DNA of 47,689 nt from Bifidobacterium breve (GCA_943328795.2 CALQBK020000017.1:1-47689); one strand, 5' to 3'; counted from the stretch's first letter, positions 1-9,057 are shown. The notes: a model not told the origin generated them from the sequence alone. Translations and numbers: made by a program.

Positions 1-2
1 AG

Positions 3-1790
3 GTCCTCCGCAAGGAAGAGCTCACGGCTGAGAGTGTCACCATCGGCAAGGGGCCGGCCGCGATGCTGCGCATCGAGTCCGAGGCGCTCTCCGACCTGCA
101 CGCCGTCTTGAACGTGAACGAGGACGGCTCGGTGCAGCTCCTCGACCTCGTCGGGGACAGCTCCACCACAGTGAACGGCCAGCCCGTCAGCAACGTGGTC
201 CTGAGCAGCGGTGACACGCTCGGGTTCGGCAGCATCCGCATCGTCGTCCGGATCACGGACGACAACGCGTTCGCCGACGACGAGGAGAAGACCCGCGTGG
301 ACGTCCCCGCGCCCTCCGAGGAGAACACGGACCCCGGGGCCGCAGAGATGGGGCATGAGCTCGGTGACGACGAGCCCGTCGAGGACGTCATGTCCTTCGT
401 GATGCGCGCGTCGGCGTCGGCCAACGACAGCGCTGCGGACCGCTCCCAGGGCCGTGTGCTCGAGGTCGCGCAGGTGTTCGGCGACTCCGTGATCGACATG
501 AAGCTGTTCTCGAAGTCGCAGCGCGTGACGCTCGGCACCGAGGTCATCGGCGTGACGCCCGACATCAGCAAGCAGAACCAGGCGTTCTTCGTGCCGGCCG
601 AGCTGCTGCCCCAGCAGAACTACCCGCTGTTCACCTGGGTCGGCAACGGCTGGGAGGCCAACGTGCACGACAAGTGGGCGGGCTTCGTGGACATCGGCGA
701 GAGCCGGTACTCCTTCGACGACCTCGTCACCTCCGGCCGCGCGAAGAAGAACGGCCAGTCGTACAGCGTGCAGATCGGTGAGGACGCGCGCCTCGTCGTC
801 GACCTCGGCTACACCATCTTCGTCGCGCACCAGGTGTTCCCGGGCAAGAAGGCGATCGCGAAGTCCGGCGACAACATCGACTACCCGCTGCTCGCCATCC
901 TCGGCTTCGTAGCGTTCGTCGGGATCATGTTCGGCATCGCGCTCGCCGTCGTACCGCCCCCGCCGGAAGACTCCGAGCTCCGCCTCGACCAGCACCTCGT
1001 GGACCTGCTCCTCGAGAAGAAGGAAGAGATCAAGGACAAGAAGCCCGACGCGAATCCGGACGCCGGCGAAGGCGCCAAGGCCAAGAAGGAAGAGGGCAAG
1101 GTCGGCAAGAAGGACGCGAAGATGGAGAAGGCGAAGGGCGACAAGGTCCAGCTGCAGAAGCAGCAGTTGGACCGCGAGATCGCCCAGAACGCCGGTATCC
1201 TCGGCGCCCTGCGGGATGACTCCACGCTCGACTCCGCGCTCGGCGCCACCGGCCTGAACGCGAACATGATGAACGGCATCGGCGGCCTGATCGGCTCCAA
1301 GGGCACCCAGATGGGCTCCGGCGGCCTCGGCGCCCGTGGCGGCGGCCTCGGCGGCGGCGGCACGGCGGACGGCCTCGGCGGCCTCGGCACCAAGGGCCGT
1401 GGGTCCGGCTCGAGCGGCTACGGCTCCGGCGGCGGCCAGTTCGGCTCCAAGGGCGAAGGCGGCATCGGCACCGTCGGCGGGGACCCCATCATCCTCGGCG
1501 CGCTTGACAAGGCGCTCATCGACGCGGTCATCAAGCGCAACATGGCGTCCATCCGGTACTGCTACCAGAAGGAGCTCACCAAGAACCCCGCGCTCGGTGG
1601 CAAGATCCAGGTCAAGTTCGTCATCGCCAAGGACGGCACGGTGTCCTCGGCCACGACTGGCTCGACCACGATGAACAACCCCGCTGTCGAAGGCTGCATC
1701 AACGGCCGCTTCCAGAAGTTCCAGTTCCCCGAGCCGAAGGGCGGCGGTATCGTCATCGTCAAGTACCCCTTCATCTTCTCGCCGAGCTAG
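3..1790 (+). CDS. FHA-domain protein with AgmX/PglI-type C-terminal domain (5' partial)
   Basis: The frame is open from base 3, so the gene begins outside the window. The ATG at 63 lies inside the FHA domain: codons before it encode the typical FHA start (VTIGKG), and the domain continues through SDLHAVLN and TVNGQPV. A middle domain of unknown fold follows. One membrane helix (about 882-953) ends in VVPPPP, then comes a Lys/Glu-rich region and a Gly-rich linker. The last 100 residues form an AgmX/PglI-type domain (VIKRNMASIRYCYQ, then a second Cys in EGC, then a FPEPKGGG-YPF ending), related in layout to TonB-like energy transducers. FHA domains bind phosphothreonine, so phosphorylation-controlled envelope work is a reasonable inference. 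The next gene is a paralog without FHA. A hairpin terminator follows the stop. Confidence 0.85.
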   Translation, partial: VLRKEELTAESVTIGKGPAAMLRIESEALSDLHAVLNVNEDGSVQLLDLVGDSSTTVNGQPVSNVVLSSGDTLGFGSIRIVVRITDDNAFADDEEKTRVDVPAPSEENTDPGAAEMGHELGDDEPVEDVMSFVMRASASANDSAADRSQGRVLEVAQVFGDSVIDMKLFSKSQRVTLGTEVIGVTPDISKQNQAFFVPAELLPQQNYPLFTWVGNGWEANVHDKWAGFVDIGESRYSFDDLVTSGRAKKNGQSYSVQIGEDARLVVDLGYTIFVAHQVFPGKKAIAKSGDNIDYPLLAILGFVAFVGIMFGIALAVVPPPPEDSELRLDQHLVDLLLEKKEEIKDKKPDANPDAGEGAKAKKEEGKVGKKDAKMEKAKGDKVQLQKQQLDREIAQNAGILGALRDDSTLDSALGATGLNANMMNGIGGLIGSKGTQMGSGGLGARGGGLGGGGTADGLGGLGTKGRGSGSSGYGSGGGQFGSKGEGGIGTVGGDPIILGALDKALIDAVIKRNMASIRYCYQKELTKNPALGGKIQVKFVIAKDGTVSSATTGSTTMNNPAVEGCINGRFQKFQFPEPKGGGIVIVKYPFIFSPS

Positions 1791-1807
1791 TCCTCGTCGG
1801 GTTCGTC

Positions 1808-1847
1808 GGCCGGCCGGAGGAGCAATCCTCCGGCCGGCCCTGCTTTT
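1808..1847 (+). terminator. Strong intrinsic-type terminator hairpin after the FHA/AgmX gene
   Basis: A perfect 14-bp inverted repeat (1808-1821 with 1826-1839) is closed by a GCAA loop, a GNRA-type tetraloop, and followed by a short T run (1844-1847). It starts 17 bases after the stop codon. The T tract is only four bases, so termination efficiency is uncertain. The rest of the gap up to 2016 (about 170 bases) shows no clear gene or repeat and presumably carries the promoter of the next gene. Confidence 0.75.
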
Positions 1848-2016
1848 GGCGTCGCCCCACGCGTCGACCTCGCTGGGGCCCACGGCGGGTCCGTTCACGG
1901 TTTCCCGACGCGCGCTTCACCATCCCTTTGCGAACTTCCTGCATCGCGCGCGGTCCGTATGAAGGAGCCGCTGATCCCCAACGGCCCGCCTCCACACTCC
2001 GCTTTTCGAGGCCGCC

Positions 2017-3342
2017 ATGTTCGACTCTACCTTGGACATCTACTCCGACGACACCCAACCCGGTGAGAACGGGCTCGCGTTCTTGCTCCGCACCGCGCCC
2101 CCCGAGCGCCCCCAAGCCGGCCGCATGGCCCACAAGCTCGAGGTGATGGCGTTCATCGGCGAGGAGGTCGTGGACGTTCGCCACGTGGATCGCTCCCAGC
2201 CCGTGACCCTCGGCGCGGCGGACGTCGACCCCACCGACCCGACCCTGGTCCGGCTCGGGAAGGGAGACGGCGTCGGGCCGCAGCTCGTGTACGACGCGCG
2301 CGGCTGGGTGTTCTTGCCGACGTTCGACATGGTCGCGTTCGTCGACACCTGCGGTGACGAGCCCGAGCGGCGGGTGGTGACCGGGGAGACCGTGCTCGCC
2401 CCCGGCGATCGGCTGCTGGTCGAGGTCGGCGCGCTGATCTACGTCGTGCAGGAGGTGCAGCCCGGGAAGCGCGTGCCCAACGCGCCGGTCCAGCTCGACA
2501 CGCCGATGCTCTCCCTGCTCAGCTTCCTGGGCGTGAGCGCGGGCGTGTTCGGCTACGCGCTCGGCACCGTGCCGCCGCCGCCCGAGTCGAGCATGCTCGG
2601 GCTGATTGACCAGAGCCAGGTCATCAACCTCGCGCGGGTGACCCCACCCCCGCCGGCCCCTCGCCAGAAGGCCGCGGGGGGCAGCCCGGCCCACCACGGG
2701 CCGTCGGGCGCAGCGGGCAAGGGGCAGCCGAAGCCCCGCGGGGCGACGAGCGACCAAGAGCGCGCGATGCAGGCGCTCAAGGGGCTGGACGCGGTGTTCA
2801 AGACCATCGGCGACGCCACGCTGAACGTCGGGATCCAAAACGGCGCGTCCGGGCTGCGGCAAGGGCGCCCGACCGGCAACGGCCCCGGGCTCGGTGATCG
2901 CGGGCCCGGGCTGGGCGGCCCGGGGGTCGCGGACGGCATCGGCGCGGTGCTGACGGGCCACGGGGACGACGCGTACGCCGTCGCGCAAGGCGGCCCCGGC
3001 ACCGGGCACCACGAGGGCGCGATCGTGCAAGCGGGCGACGTCATCACGCTCGGCTCGCTCGGCCGGGACGAGATCGACCGCGTGATCAAGCACAACATGG
3101 CGTCCATCCGGTACTGCTACCAGAAGGACCTGCAGGTGCACCCCGGGATCGGCGGCAAGGTCACGGTGAAGTTCACCATCGCAGCGGACGGCAGCGTCTC
3201 CTCCGCGACGACCCGGCCGACCAACCCGATGCCCGCAGTGGAGGCGTGCTTGACCACGCGGTTCATGAGCATGCAGTTCCCGCACCCAAAGGGCGGTGGG
3301 CTCGTGATCGTCAGCTACCCGTTCGTGTTCTCGGAAGGCTGA
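2017..3342 (+). CDS. AgmX/PglI-type C-terminal domain protein, paralog of the preceding gene
   Basis: 441 residues. It repeats the layout of the upstream gene but lacks the FHA domain. The N-terminal half contains the same kind of middle domain (MAFIGEEVVDVRHVDRSQPV resembles the matching stretch upstream). One membrane helix near residues 166-187 ends in VPPPP, followed by a Pro/Gly-rich linker. The C-terminal domain keeps VIKHNMASIRYCYQ, the second Cys in EACL, and the FPHPKGGG-YPFVF ending. The start is set by a GAGG shortly before the ATG. Paralogs of this family in myxobacteria are linked to gliding or envelope machines, but that role is inferred here. It converges with the sulfatase gene. 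Confidence 0.8.
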   Translation: MFDSTLDIYSDDTQPGENGLAFLLRTAPPERPQAGRMAHKLEVMAFIGEEVVDVRHVDRSQPVTLGAADVDPTDPTLVRLGKGDGVGPQLVYDARGWVFLPTFDMVAFVDTCGDEPERRVVTGETVLAPGDRLLVEVGALIYVVQEVQPGKRVPNAPVQLDTPMLSLLSFLGVSAGVFGYALGTVPPPPESSMLGLIDQSQVINLARVTPPPPAPRQKAAGGSPAHHGPSGAAGKGQPKPRGATSDQERAMQALKGLDAVFKTIGDATLNVGIQNGASGLRQGRPTGNGPGLGDRGPGLGGPGVADGIGAVLTGHGDDAYAVAQGGPGTGHHEGAIVQAGDVITLGSLGRDEIDRVIKHNMASIRYCYQKDLQVHPGIGGKVTVKFTIAADGSVSSATTRPTNPMPAVEACLTTRFMSMQFPHPKGGGLVIVSYPFVFSEG

Positions 3343-3360
3343 GGCAGGGCCCACGCGGGG

Positions 3361-4989
3361 TCACCCGCCGTCGTCCAGGTAGCCCAGGGTCTCGAGCGCG
3401 TTCATCGTGCCGCTCGAGACCGCTGCGGGCTCGCTCTGCGGGTCCTCGGCGACCCAGCGGCCTCCAGACCGAGCCGCGGCGTCCCAGTCGACGTCGCGCA
3501 CGCGCATCCCCGCCTTCACCGCGCGTTCGTAGGCCACCAGCACCCCCTCCAGCTCGGCGGCCCGCGCGGGCTCGGCGCTCGCGAGGTCGTGGAGCTCGCC
3601 GGGGTCCGCCTGGAGGTCGTACAGGTGCGGCTTCATGAGCCAAGGCTCGGCCTGCTTCCGCTGCGTAGGGGTGGCCGACGGCAGCGGTTGCTCGATGATC
3701 AGCTTCCAGCCCTTCCACCACGTCGCGACGCGCTGCATCGTCGACGCGCGCTCCTCCGCGAAGCCAGGGATCTCCGCGAGGGCCCTCCCGTCGGCCAGGT
3801 CCCGAAGGTCGCGCCCGTAGAGCTCCGAGGGCACGGCGAGGCCGTTGGCCGCGAGCAGCGTGGGCAGCACGTCCGTCAGCATCACGGGGGCGTCGAACAC
3901 GCGCCCGTCCGTGCCACCGGGGGGCCGGACCAACAGCGGCACGTGCAACAGGGACGCCCACGGCGTCCGCATGTGCTCGATCGCGCCGTGGTCGCCAAAG
4001 TGCTCCCCGTGGTCTGCCGTGACGACGAGCCACGCGTTGTCGAGCGTGCCGTCGCTCGCCCAGCGCGCGAGCAGCGAGCCGACGTCGTCGTCGAGCTCCC
4101 GCACCTCGCCCTCGTAGTAGCCGCGAAGGTGCGCCCAGTCGGCGAGCGTCGGCGTGGTGCGGCCGGCCCGGACGTCCTTGATCGTGCGGCGCCAATCGGT
4201 CGAGGGGCTCAGCCTCAGCGTCGTCGGCGGGATGTCCTTCGCGAGCCAGCGCTTCTTCGACGTGTAGGGCCCGTGCACGTCCATGTAGTGCACAAACAGG
4301 AACCGAGGCGTCGTGCGGAACACCGAATTCCACGCGCGGGCCCGTAGACCGAGCCGGTGCGCATCGCCCCCCTTGGACGTGTAGAGCTGGAACCCGCGGC
4401 CAAAACCGAACGCCCGCACCAGCTGGGCCTGCTCGGCGAACCCCGCCGTCGCCCAGCCAGCGTCGTCGAAGTACTGCGCCGCCATCCGAACGTCGGAGCG
4501 GATGCGATCCGGCGGCTTCGTGCGGTACAGCCCGTGCTCGGCAGGGAGCCGCCCGGAGAGCAGCGAAGGCATCGACGTGCGGGTCCAAGACGACAGCGAG
4601 CTCGCGTTGGAGAAGCTCCAGCTGGAGTCGAGCCAGGACGTGAGGCGGGGCATCGTCCCTTGGGCGAGCTCGTCGCCGCGCAAGCAATCGACGACGAGCA
4701 GGACGACCATCGGCTGGGCGGGGGCGAGCTGCTGGTGCAGGAGCGCTAGCCCGGCCACCGAAGCCGTGCCGAGCGTGACCCCGCGGTCGAAGCCGCCGCC
4801 GAGCAGCCTGCGCAGGGCGGCGAAGACCCCCTGGGCGACGAGCGCGAACGCGCTGCCGGCGTAGACGTAGACGGGGCTCCAGCGGGGCGGCGCCGCGACG
4901 TACCAAGCGGCCCCTGCTCCAAGGCCGGCCGCCACGAGCGGGAGGAGCGCGCGCGCGGCGGGTCCGAGCCACGAGGTGCGCGTGGACAC
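3361..4989 (-). CDS. Membrane-anchored sulfatase/alkaline-phosphatase-superfamily protein
   Basis: 542 residues, GTG start. Two or three membrane helices lie in the first 90 residues, then the catalytic domain faces outside. Metal-site motifs are visible: VVDCLRGD (Asp101) and TADHGEHFGDHG (Asp326, His327). FVHYMDVHGPY at 232-242 is also typical. The usual sulfatase C/S-x-P-x-R formylglycine site is absent. The aligned stretch is SSWTRTSMPSLLSG, which puts Thr136 where many related hydrolases and phosphoethanolamine transferases have their nucleophile. It may therefore be a phosphodiesterase or a phospho- or sulfo-group transferase acting on envelope glycans or lipids. It lies 10 bases after the helicase gene, last in a minus-strand run. 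Confidence 0.8.
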   Translation of the reverse strand: MSTRTSWLGPAARALLPLVAAGLGAGAAWYVAAPPRWSPVYVYAGSAFALVAQGVFAALRRLLGGGFDRGVTLGTASVAGLALLHQQLAPAQPMVVLLVVDCLRGDELAQGTMPRLTSWLDSSWSFSNASSLSSWTRTSMPSLLSGRLPAEHGLYRTKPPDRIRSDVRMAAQYFDDAGWATAGFAEQAQLVRAFGFGRGFQLYTSKGGDAHRLGLRARAWNSVFRTTPRFLFVHYMDVHGPYTSKKRWLAKDIPPTTLRLSPSTDWRRTIKDVRAGRTTPTLADWAHLRGYYEGEVRELDDDVGSLLARWASDGTLDNAWLVVTADHGEHFGDHGAIEHMRTPWASLLHVPLLVRPPGGTDGRVFDAPVMLTDVLPTLLAANGLAVPSELYGRDLRDLADGRALAEIPGFAEERASTMQRVATWWKGWKLIIEQPLPSATPTQRKQAEPWLMKPHLYDLQADPGELHDLASAEPARAAELEGVLVAYERAVKAGMRVRDVDWDAAARSGGRWVAEDPQSEPAAVSSGTMNALETLGYLDDGG

Positions 4990-4999
4990 GTCCTAGCCG

Positions 5000-7183
5000 C
5001 TACTCGACGCGGTCGAAGCGCACGCCGGGCTCTTTCTTGTCCGGGCGGGCCACCGACTCGGCGAAGCTGTCGGCAGCCGCGGGATCGATCTCGAACCAGG
5101 TCTCGCGCTCGCGGATGTCGATGCGCCCGATGACGTCGCGGTCCACGCGCCCGCGCCGACAGAACAACGGAACCAGCCAAAAAGGCTCGGCGTTGTGCTG
5201 GAAACCGCGGTTGACGCGGAACATCGCCGCGCCCCGGCCGCGGGCGCGGGGCGCCTCAGCGTCCGGGCGTTGGCGCACCGGCGGGCTCATCCCGCCGTCG
5301 GCCCGACGGTCGTCCCGGGGGCCGAAGCGCTGCGCCGGGCGAGCGTCACGGGGGCCGTCGGGCTCACGGTCGTCGCGCGGGCCGAAGCGCGGCCCGTCCC
5401 GGGGGCCGAACCGTTGCGGGCCGTCGTTGCGGCCGTCGTCACGCGGGCCGAACCGCTGCGGGCCATCGTTGCGCGGGCCGTCGTTGCGCGGGCCGTCGTT
5501 CCGCGGGCCGTCGTTCCGCGGGCCGTCGTTCCGCGGGCCGTCGTCGCGCGGGCCGAACCGCTGCGGGCCGTCGTTGCGAGGGCCGTCGTTGCGGGGGCCG
5601 TCGTTGCGGGGGCCGTCGTTGCGGGGGCCGGGCTGGGGGGCGTCGTTGCGGCTGGGGCGTGGCGGCTCCTGCCGCGGCGCGACGGGCCGGTCGTCGCGGT
5701 CCTGGCGCGGCCCGCGGTCGTCCCGCTGCGTCTGGTCGTCGCGGCTGCGGGGCCCATCGTCGCGGTCGCCACGCTGGAACCGGTTGTCCCGCGGCTGGAA
5801 GACCCTGTCCTGGTTGAACGCGCGCTGGGGTGCGCGCTCCGCGGCCCGGCCCATCGCGAACGTCTCGGGGAGGTCCTCGGGGGTCGGCAGCTGCATGCGG
5901 TAGGAGGCCACCAAGGACGCGACCAGCGCGGCGGGCGAGTGCTCCGCGAGCAGCTTCTCTGCGAGCACGACGTCCTCCTCGCCGCTCTCGGCGAGGCCGG
6001 CGAGCACCGACTGCGTCAGCCGCCCCTCGTCCGCGACGCGGATCGCCTCGGGCTTCGGCGGCATCAGGCGCTCGGGGTTCACCCGGGCTGCCATGAACAG
6101 CCGGTCGGCAGCGCGCCGCCGTGAAGCCGCGACGAGCACCACGGCGACGCCCTTGCGCCCAGCCCGGCCCGTGCGACCCGACCGGTGCGTGAAGCTCTCG
6201 ACGTCGTGCGGCAGGTCTGCGTGGATGACCAGGTCCAGCGTCGGCAAGTCGATCCCGCGCGCCGCCACGTTGGTCGCCACCAGCACGCGCGCACGCCCAT
6301 CCCGCACGGCGGCGAGCGCCCGGCTGCGCTCGGCCTGGCCGAGGTCGCCCGACAGCACTACCGCAGAGAAGCCGCGCTCGGACAGGATCGCGTGGACGCG
6401 GTGCACCGTCTCGCGGGTGTGGCAGAACACGAGCGCCGCCCGCGAGTCGTAGTGACGAAGCACGTTGACGACCACCGCTTCCCGCTCCCGCGGCGCGTGG
6501 AGCATCGCCACCCACTCGATGTCCCCGTGCGGCTCCGTCGCGTCGGAGAGCGAGAGCCGGACGGGCTTCTTGGTGTACTGCTCCGCCAGCGCGACAGCGA
6601 GCGGCGGGAAGGTCGCCGAGAACAGCAACGTCTCCCGCTCGGACGGGCACGCCTGCAGGATCAGCTCCAGCTCGTCGCGGAAGCCCATGTCGAGCATCTC
6701 GTCGGCCTCGTCGAGCACCGCGACCTTGAGCGTGTCGAGCCGCAGGTTCTTGCGGTTGATGTGGTCGCACAGCCGCCCGGGCGTGCCCACGACGATCTCG
6801 GCCCCGGCGCCGAGCGCCATCGACTCCCGGCGAGGGTCCATCCCGCCGACGCACGCGACCACGCGCAGGCCCGCGTTGCTGAACAACCACTGGAGCTCAC
6901 GCGCCACCTGCATCGCGAGCTCACGCGTCGGGCACACCACCAACGCACGCGTCTTGCCACGGGGGGCGTCCACGTCGAGCACCGTCGGGCCCATACGCAA
7001 CCCGAACGCCACGGTCTTTCCCGAACCCGTGCGCGCGGAGACGAGCAGGTCCCGGCCCGGCTCCGCGGCCAAGACGGACGCCTGCACGGGGGTAAGTTCG
7101 GTGAACCCGCGCCCGGCCAGCGCCGCGGCGAGCGGTGCGGGGACGTTCACAAAGGGGGAGACGGGATCGGCGGGTTCAGACAT
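5000..7183 (-). CDS. DEAD-box ATP-dependent RNA helicase with DbpA-like RNA-binding domain
   Basis: 727 residues. All helicase motifs are present: Q motif (FTELTPVQ), motif I (ARTGSGKT, 50-57), PTREL (85-89), TPGR (134-137), DEAD (158-161), SAT (189-191), LVFCHTR (251-257), ARGIDLP (308-314) and HRSGRTGRAG (333-342). A long disordered linker (about 450-650) rich in Arg, Asp, Gly and Pro contains many NDGPR pentapeptides. The last 75 residues resemble the DbpA/CsdA C-terminal RNA-binding domain. Such helicases work in ribosome assembly or mRNA decay; which one cannot be told from sequence. The repeat linker may drive RNA condensation (inference). The helicase sits between the DUF72 gene and the sulfatase-fold gene with short gaps. 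Confidence 0.93.
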   Translation of the reverse strand: MSEPADPVSPFVNVPAPLAAALAGRGFTELTPVQASVLAAEPGRDLLVSARTGSGKTVAFGLRMGPTVLDVDAPRGKTRALVVCPTRELAMQVARELQWLFSNAGLRVVACVGGMDPRRESMALGAGAEIVVGTPGRLCDHINRKNLRLDTLKVAVLDEADEMLDMGFRDELELILQACPSERETLLFSATFPPLAVALAEQYTKKPVRLSLSDATEPHGDIEWVAMLHAPREREAVVVNVLRHYDSRAALVFCHTRETVHRVHAILSERGFSAVVLSGDLGQAERSRALAAVRDGRARVLVATNVAARGIDLPTLDLVIHADLPHDVESFTHRSGRTGRAGRKGVAVVLVAASRRRAADRLFMAARVNPERLMPPKPEAIRVADEGRLTQSVLAGLAESGEEDVVLAEKLLAEHSPAALVASLVASYRMQLPTPEDLPETFAMGRAAERAPQRAFNQDRVFQPRDNRFQRGDRDDGPRSRDDQTQRDDRGPRQDRDDRPVAPRQEPPRPSRNDAPQPGPRNDGPRNDGPRNDGPRNDGPQRFGPRDDGPRNDGPRNDGPRNDGPRNDGPRNDGPQRFGPRDDGRNDGPQRFGPRDGPRFGPRDDREPDGPRDARPAQRFGPRDDRRADGGMSPPVRQRPDAEAPRARGRGAAMFRVNRGFQHNAEPFWLVPLFCRRGRVDRDVIGRIDIRERETWFEIDPAAADSFAESVARPDKKEPGVRFDRVE
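5441..5640 (-). repeat. 15-base coding tandem repeats (NDGPR units) in the helicase gene
   Basis: Units of 15 bases encoding the pentapeptide NDGPR are repeated about a dozen times, broken by QRFGPRDDG variants. The units are near-identical at the DNA level, so the array should be prone to gain and loss of units by slippage. It is in frame throughout and is not a CRISPR. Confidence 0.85.
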
Positions 7184-7217
7184 TCGGGCGGATAGCCCGG
7201 CGGAGGGGGTTCCGCCC

Positions 7218-8264
7218 CTACTGCGCGGGCGCGTTCACGAGCCGCTCGGCCAGCGCCGTGATCGAGAGCGGCGCACAGCCCTCCGCCTTGTTGTTCACGA
7301 CCACCCACGCCGCCTTCGCGCCGCGCAGCACCTCGACCACCGCGTCGCGGCTCGCCATGTCCGGCGCGCACAGCGCGTTGAACGGCGCGTACGAGCCCTT
7401 GGCCTCCTCGTGCACGAGCCCCGGGTGCAGCATCCACCGCACGACGCGCTCGGGCCGCGTGAGCGCACGGGTCCGGCGCGCCTGCTCGACGACGCTCGGC
7501 ATGCCCCCCCAGCCGACCAACGCCGGCAGCACGCCGTTGGCCTCGAGCGCGTCCGCATAGGCGGGCGTCAGCGCGTCCGCGTTTCGCACCTCGACCGCGT
7601 ACCGCCAGGGCCCGCGCGGGAGCTTCTCCAAGAACCGCCCGAGCAGGTCGGGGAAGTTGCGTGGCAGCGCCTGCGGCGAGAACGGGAATACCAGCACGCC
7701 GTCGGCCATTCCCTCGATGAACGGCCCGACGACCTCCTCCATCGCGTAGCCGATCTCCAAGAAGCGGGGGTTTCGCTCCCCGGCCCGCGCCCCGTACCGC
7801 GGGTGTCGCGGAAAACGGACGCTCGTGACGTCCTCGTGCGCCTTCACGAGGAACGAGAAGTCCGCCGGGACCTGGGCGACCATCGACGCGTACTCGCTCG
7901 CCGGGATCGGCCGGTACCACGTGCGGTCGACCCCCACCGTGCGGAAGAGCGGGTGGGTCCCGTACGCGCGCAAGCCCTCGTCCACGAGCCGCTCCATCGC
8001 GTACCGCGCGCCCCAGACGGGCCACCCGGGGAAGGTCCAAGACGAGCTCCCCATGCGGATCCCCGCGAAAGGGCCGGCCGCCAAGCGTGCGGCCAACCGC
8101 TGGGCGTCCGGCCCGGGATCGAGCCGCACCGGCGGCGGGCGGGTAGGCGAGAACAGGGGCTGCTGGTCCTCGACGCGCCACTGGCCGGGCCGGGCGGGCT
8201 CGTCCTTCGCCGCCTGGTCGAGCGCAGGGAACAGCGCCAGCTGGCCGGTGGGCGAGGGCTTCAC
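7218..8264 (-). CDS. DUF72 family protein (YecE-like)
   Basis: 348 residues with a GTG start. The family hallmarks are visible: a GSSSWTFPGW stretch near the N-terminus, VDRTWYRPIPASEY, FSFLVKAHEDVTS, VFPFSPQ, and a C-terminal VVNNKAEGCAPLSI. DUF72 proteins have a TIM-barrel-like fold and no firmly known reaction. At the N-terminus there is about 70 residues of Pro-rich sequence (FSPTRPPPVRLDPGP) not typical of the core. It is 10 bases downstream of the enoyl-CoA hydratase gene and 34 bases upstream of the helicase gene, so probably in the same transcript. Confidence 0.85.
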   Translation of the reverse strand: MKPSPTGQLALFPALDQAAKDEPARPGQWRVEDQQPLFSPTRPPPVRLDPGPDAQRLAARLAAGPFAGIRMGSSSWTFPGWPVWGARYAMERLVDEGLRAYGTHPLFRTVGVDRTWYRPIPASEYASMVAQVPADFSFLVKAHEDVTSVRFPRHPRYGARAGERNPRFLEIGYAMEEVVGPFIEGMADGVLVFPFSPQALPRNFPDLLGRFLEKLPRGPWRYAVEVRNADALTPAYADALEANGVLPALVGWGGMPSVVEQARRTRALTRPERVVRWMLHPGLVHEEAKGSYAPFNALCAPDMASRDAVVEVLRGAKAAWVVVNNKAEGCAPLSITALAERLVNAPAQ

Positions 8265-8274
8265 CGGCGCGGGC

Positions 8275-9027
8275 TCAGGACTTCGGCGCCAAGAACCGCG
8301 TGAACGCCGCGATGGCCTCGGGCGACTCGAGCCGCGTGACGATCTCTCCGGCCTCGCGCACCATCGCGACCCGCAGGTCCTCCTGCTCGTTCACGCGCAT
8401 CAACGCCTTCGCGGCGGCGAGCCCAGACGGGCTCTTGGTCGCCAGCACCTCGCACCGTGCGCGGGCGAACGCCTCCAGGTCGTCGGGCGGGAGCACCGCG
8501 TTGACGATGCCAGCCTCCAGGGCCTCGGCCGGCGAGATCGGCTCGCCGAAGAACAGCCACGAGCTCGCCCGCTGCCGCCCCACGGCCCGGGGCAGCAGGT
8601 ACGAGGCCCCGCCCTCCGGCGTGAGCCCCAGGTTGATGAACGGGAGCTGGAACCGGGCGCGGTCTGAGCAGTAGACCAGGTCGCAGTGCAGCAGCATCGT
8701 CGTGCCGATGCCGACAGCGACGCCGTCGACGGCTGCGACGAGCGGCTTCGGGAACTGCCTTAGCCCCTCGAGGACGCGGAACACCGGGGCGTCTTCGCCC
8801 TTCGGCGGGTTCGCGAGGAAGTCTTTCAGATCGTTCCCGGCAGTGAACGCGCCGCCGGCCCCCAGGATCAGCACGACGCGCACTTCGGGGTCGTTCGCCG
8901 CCGCCTCCAGCCCGTCGGCCAGCGCGGTGTACATCGCGGCCGTGATGGCGTTCTTCTTCTGTGGGCGATTGAACCGCAGGGTCGTGACGACCCCCGGCTC
9001 GATGTGGACGTCGTGTTCGGTGATCAC
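8275..9027 (-). CDS. Enoyl-CoA hydratase/isomerase family protein (possibly a delta3-delta2 isomerase type)
   Basis: Crotonase fold. RFNRPQKKNAI opens the domain, the oxyanion-hole stretches are GAGGAFTAGNDL and AAVDGVAVGIG, and the catalytic-region motif is LGLTPEGGASYLLP. The Glu in TPEG with no matching earlier Glu resembles delta3,delta2-enoyl-CoA isomerases more than two-Glu hydratases, so isomerisation of unsaturated fatty acyl-CoA is the likelier reaction (inference). The reading frame is open up to 9144, but the family match begins at the GTG at 9027, giving 250 residues, the usual length. The upstream part would run through a palindromic element and is probably not translated. First gene of the minus-strand run ending at 3361. 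Confidence 0.85.
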   Translation of the reverse strand: MITEHDVHIEPGVVTTLRFNRPQKKNAITAAMYTALADGLEAAANDPEVRVVLILGAGGAFTAGNDLKDFLANPPKGEDAPVFRVLEGLRQFPKPLVAAVDGVAVGIGTTMLLHCDLVYCSDRARFQLPFINLGLTPEGGASYLLPRAVGRQRASSWLFFGEPISPAEALEAGIVNAVLPPDDLEAFARARCEVLATKSPSGLAAAKALMRVNEQEDLRVAMVREAGEIVTRLESPEAIAAFTRFLAPKS

Positions 9028-9057
9028 GCCGCCACTTAACGCGGCCGCTGCGCCGGA

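Noticed and set aside
63-65. ATG at 63 as start of the first gene
   Set aside because: It lies inside an FHA domain; upstream codons in the same frame continue the domain to the window edge.
1771-3354. A 527-residue open frame antisense to the second AgmX/PglI-type gene
   Set aside because: Low-complexity Arg/Ala/Val-rich sequence typical of the high-GC shadow frame; no domain seen and the plus-strand gene has a clear family match.
5441-5640. Possible CRISPR array
   Set aside because: Units are contiguous and in frame, with no spacers; they encode the NDGPR linker.
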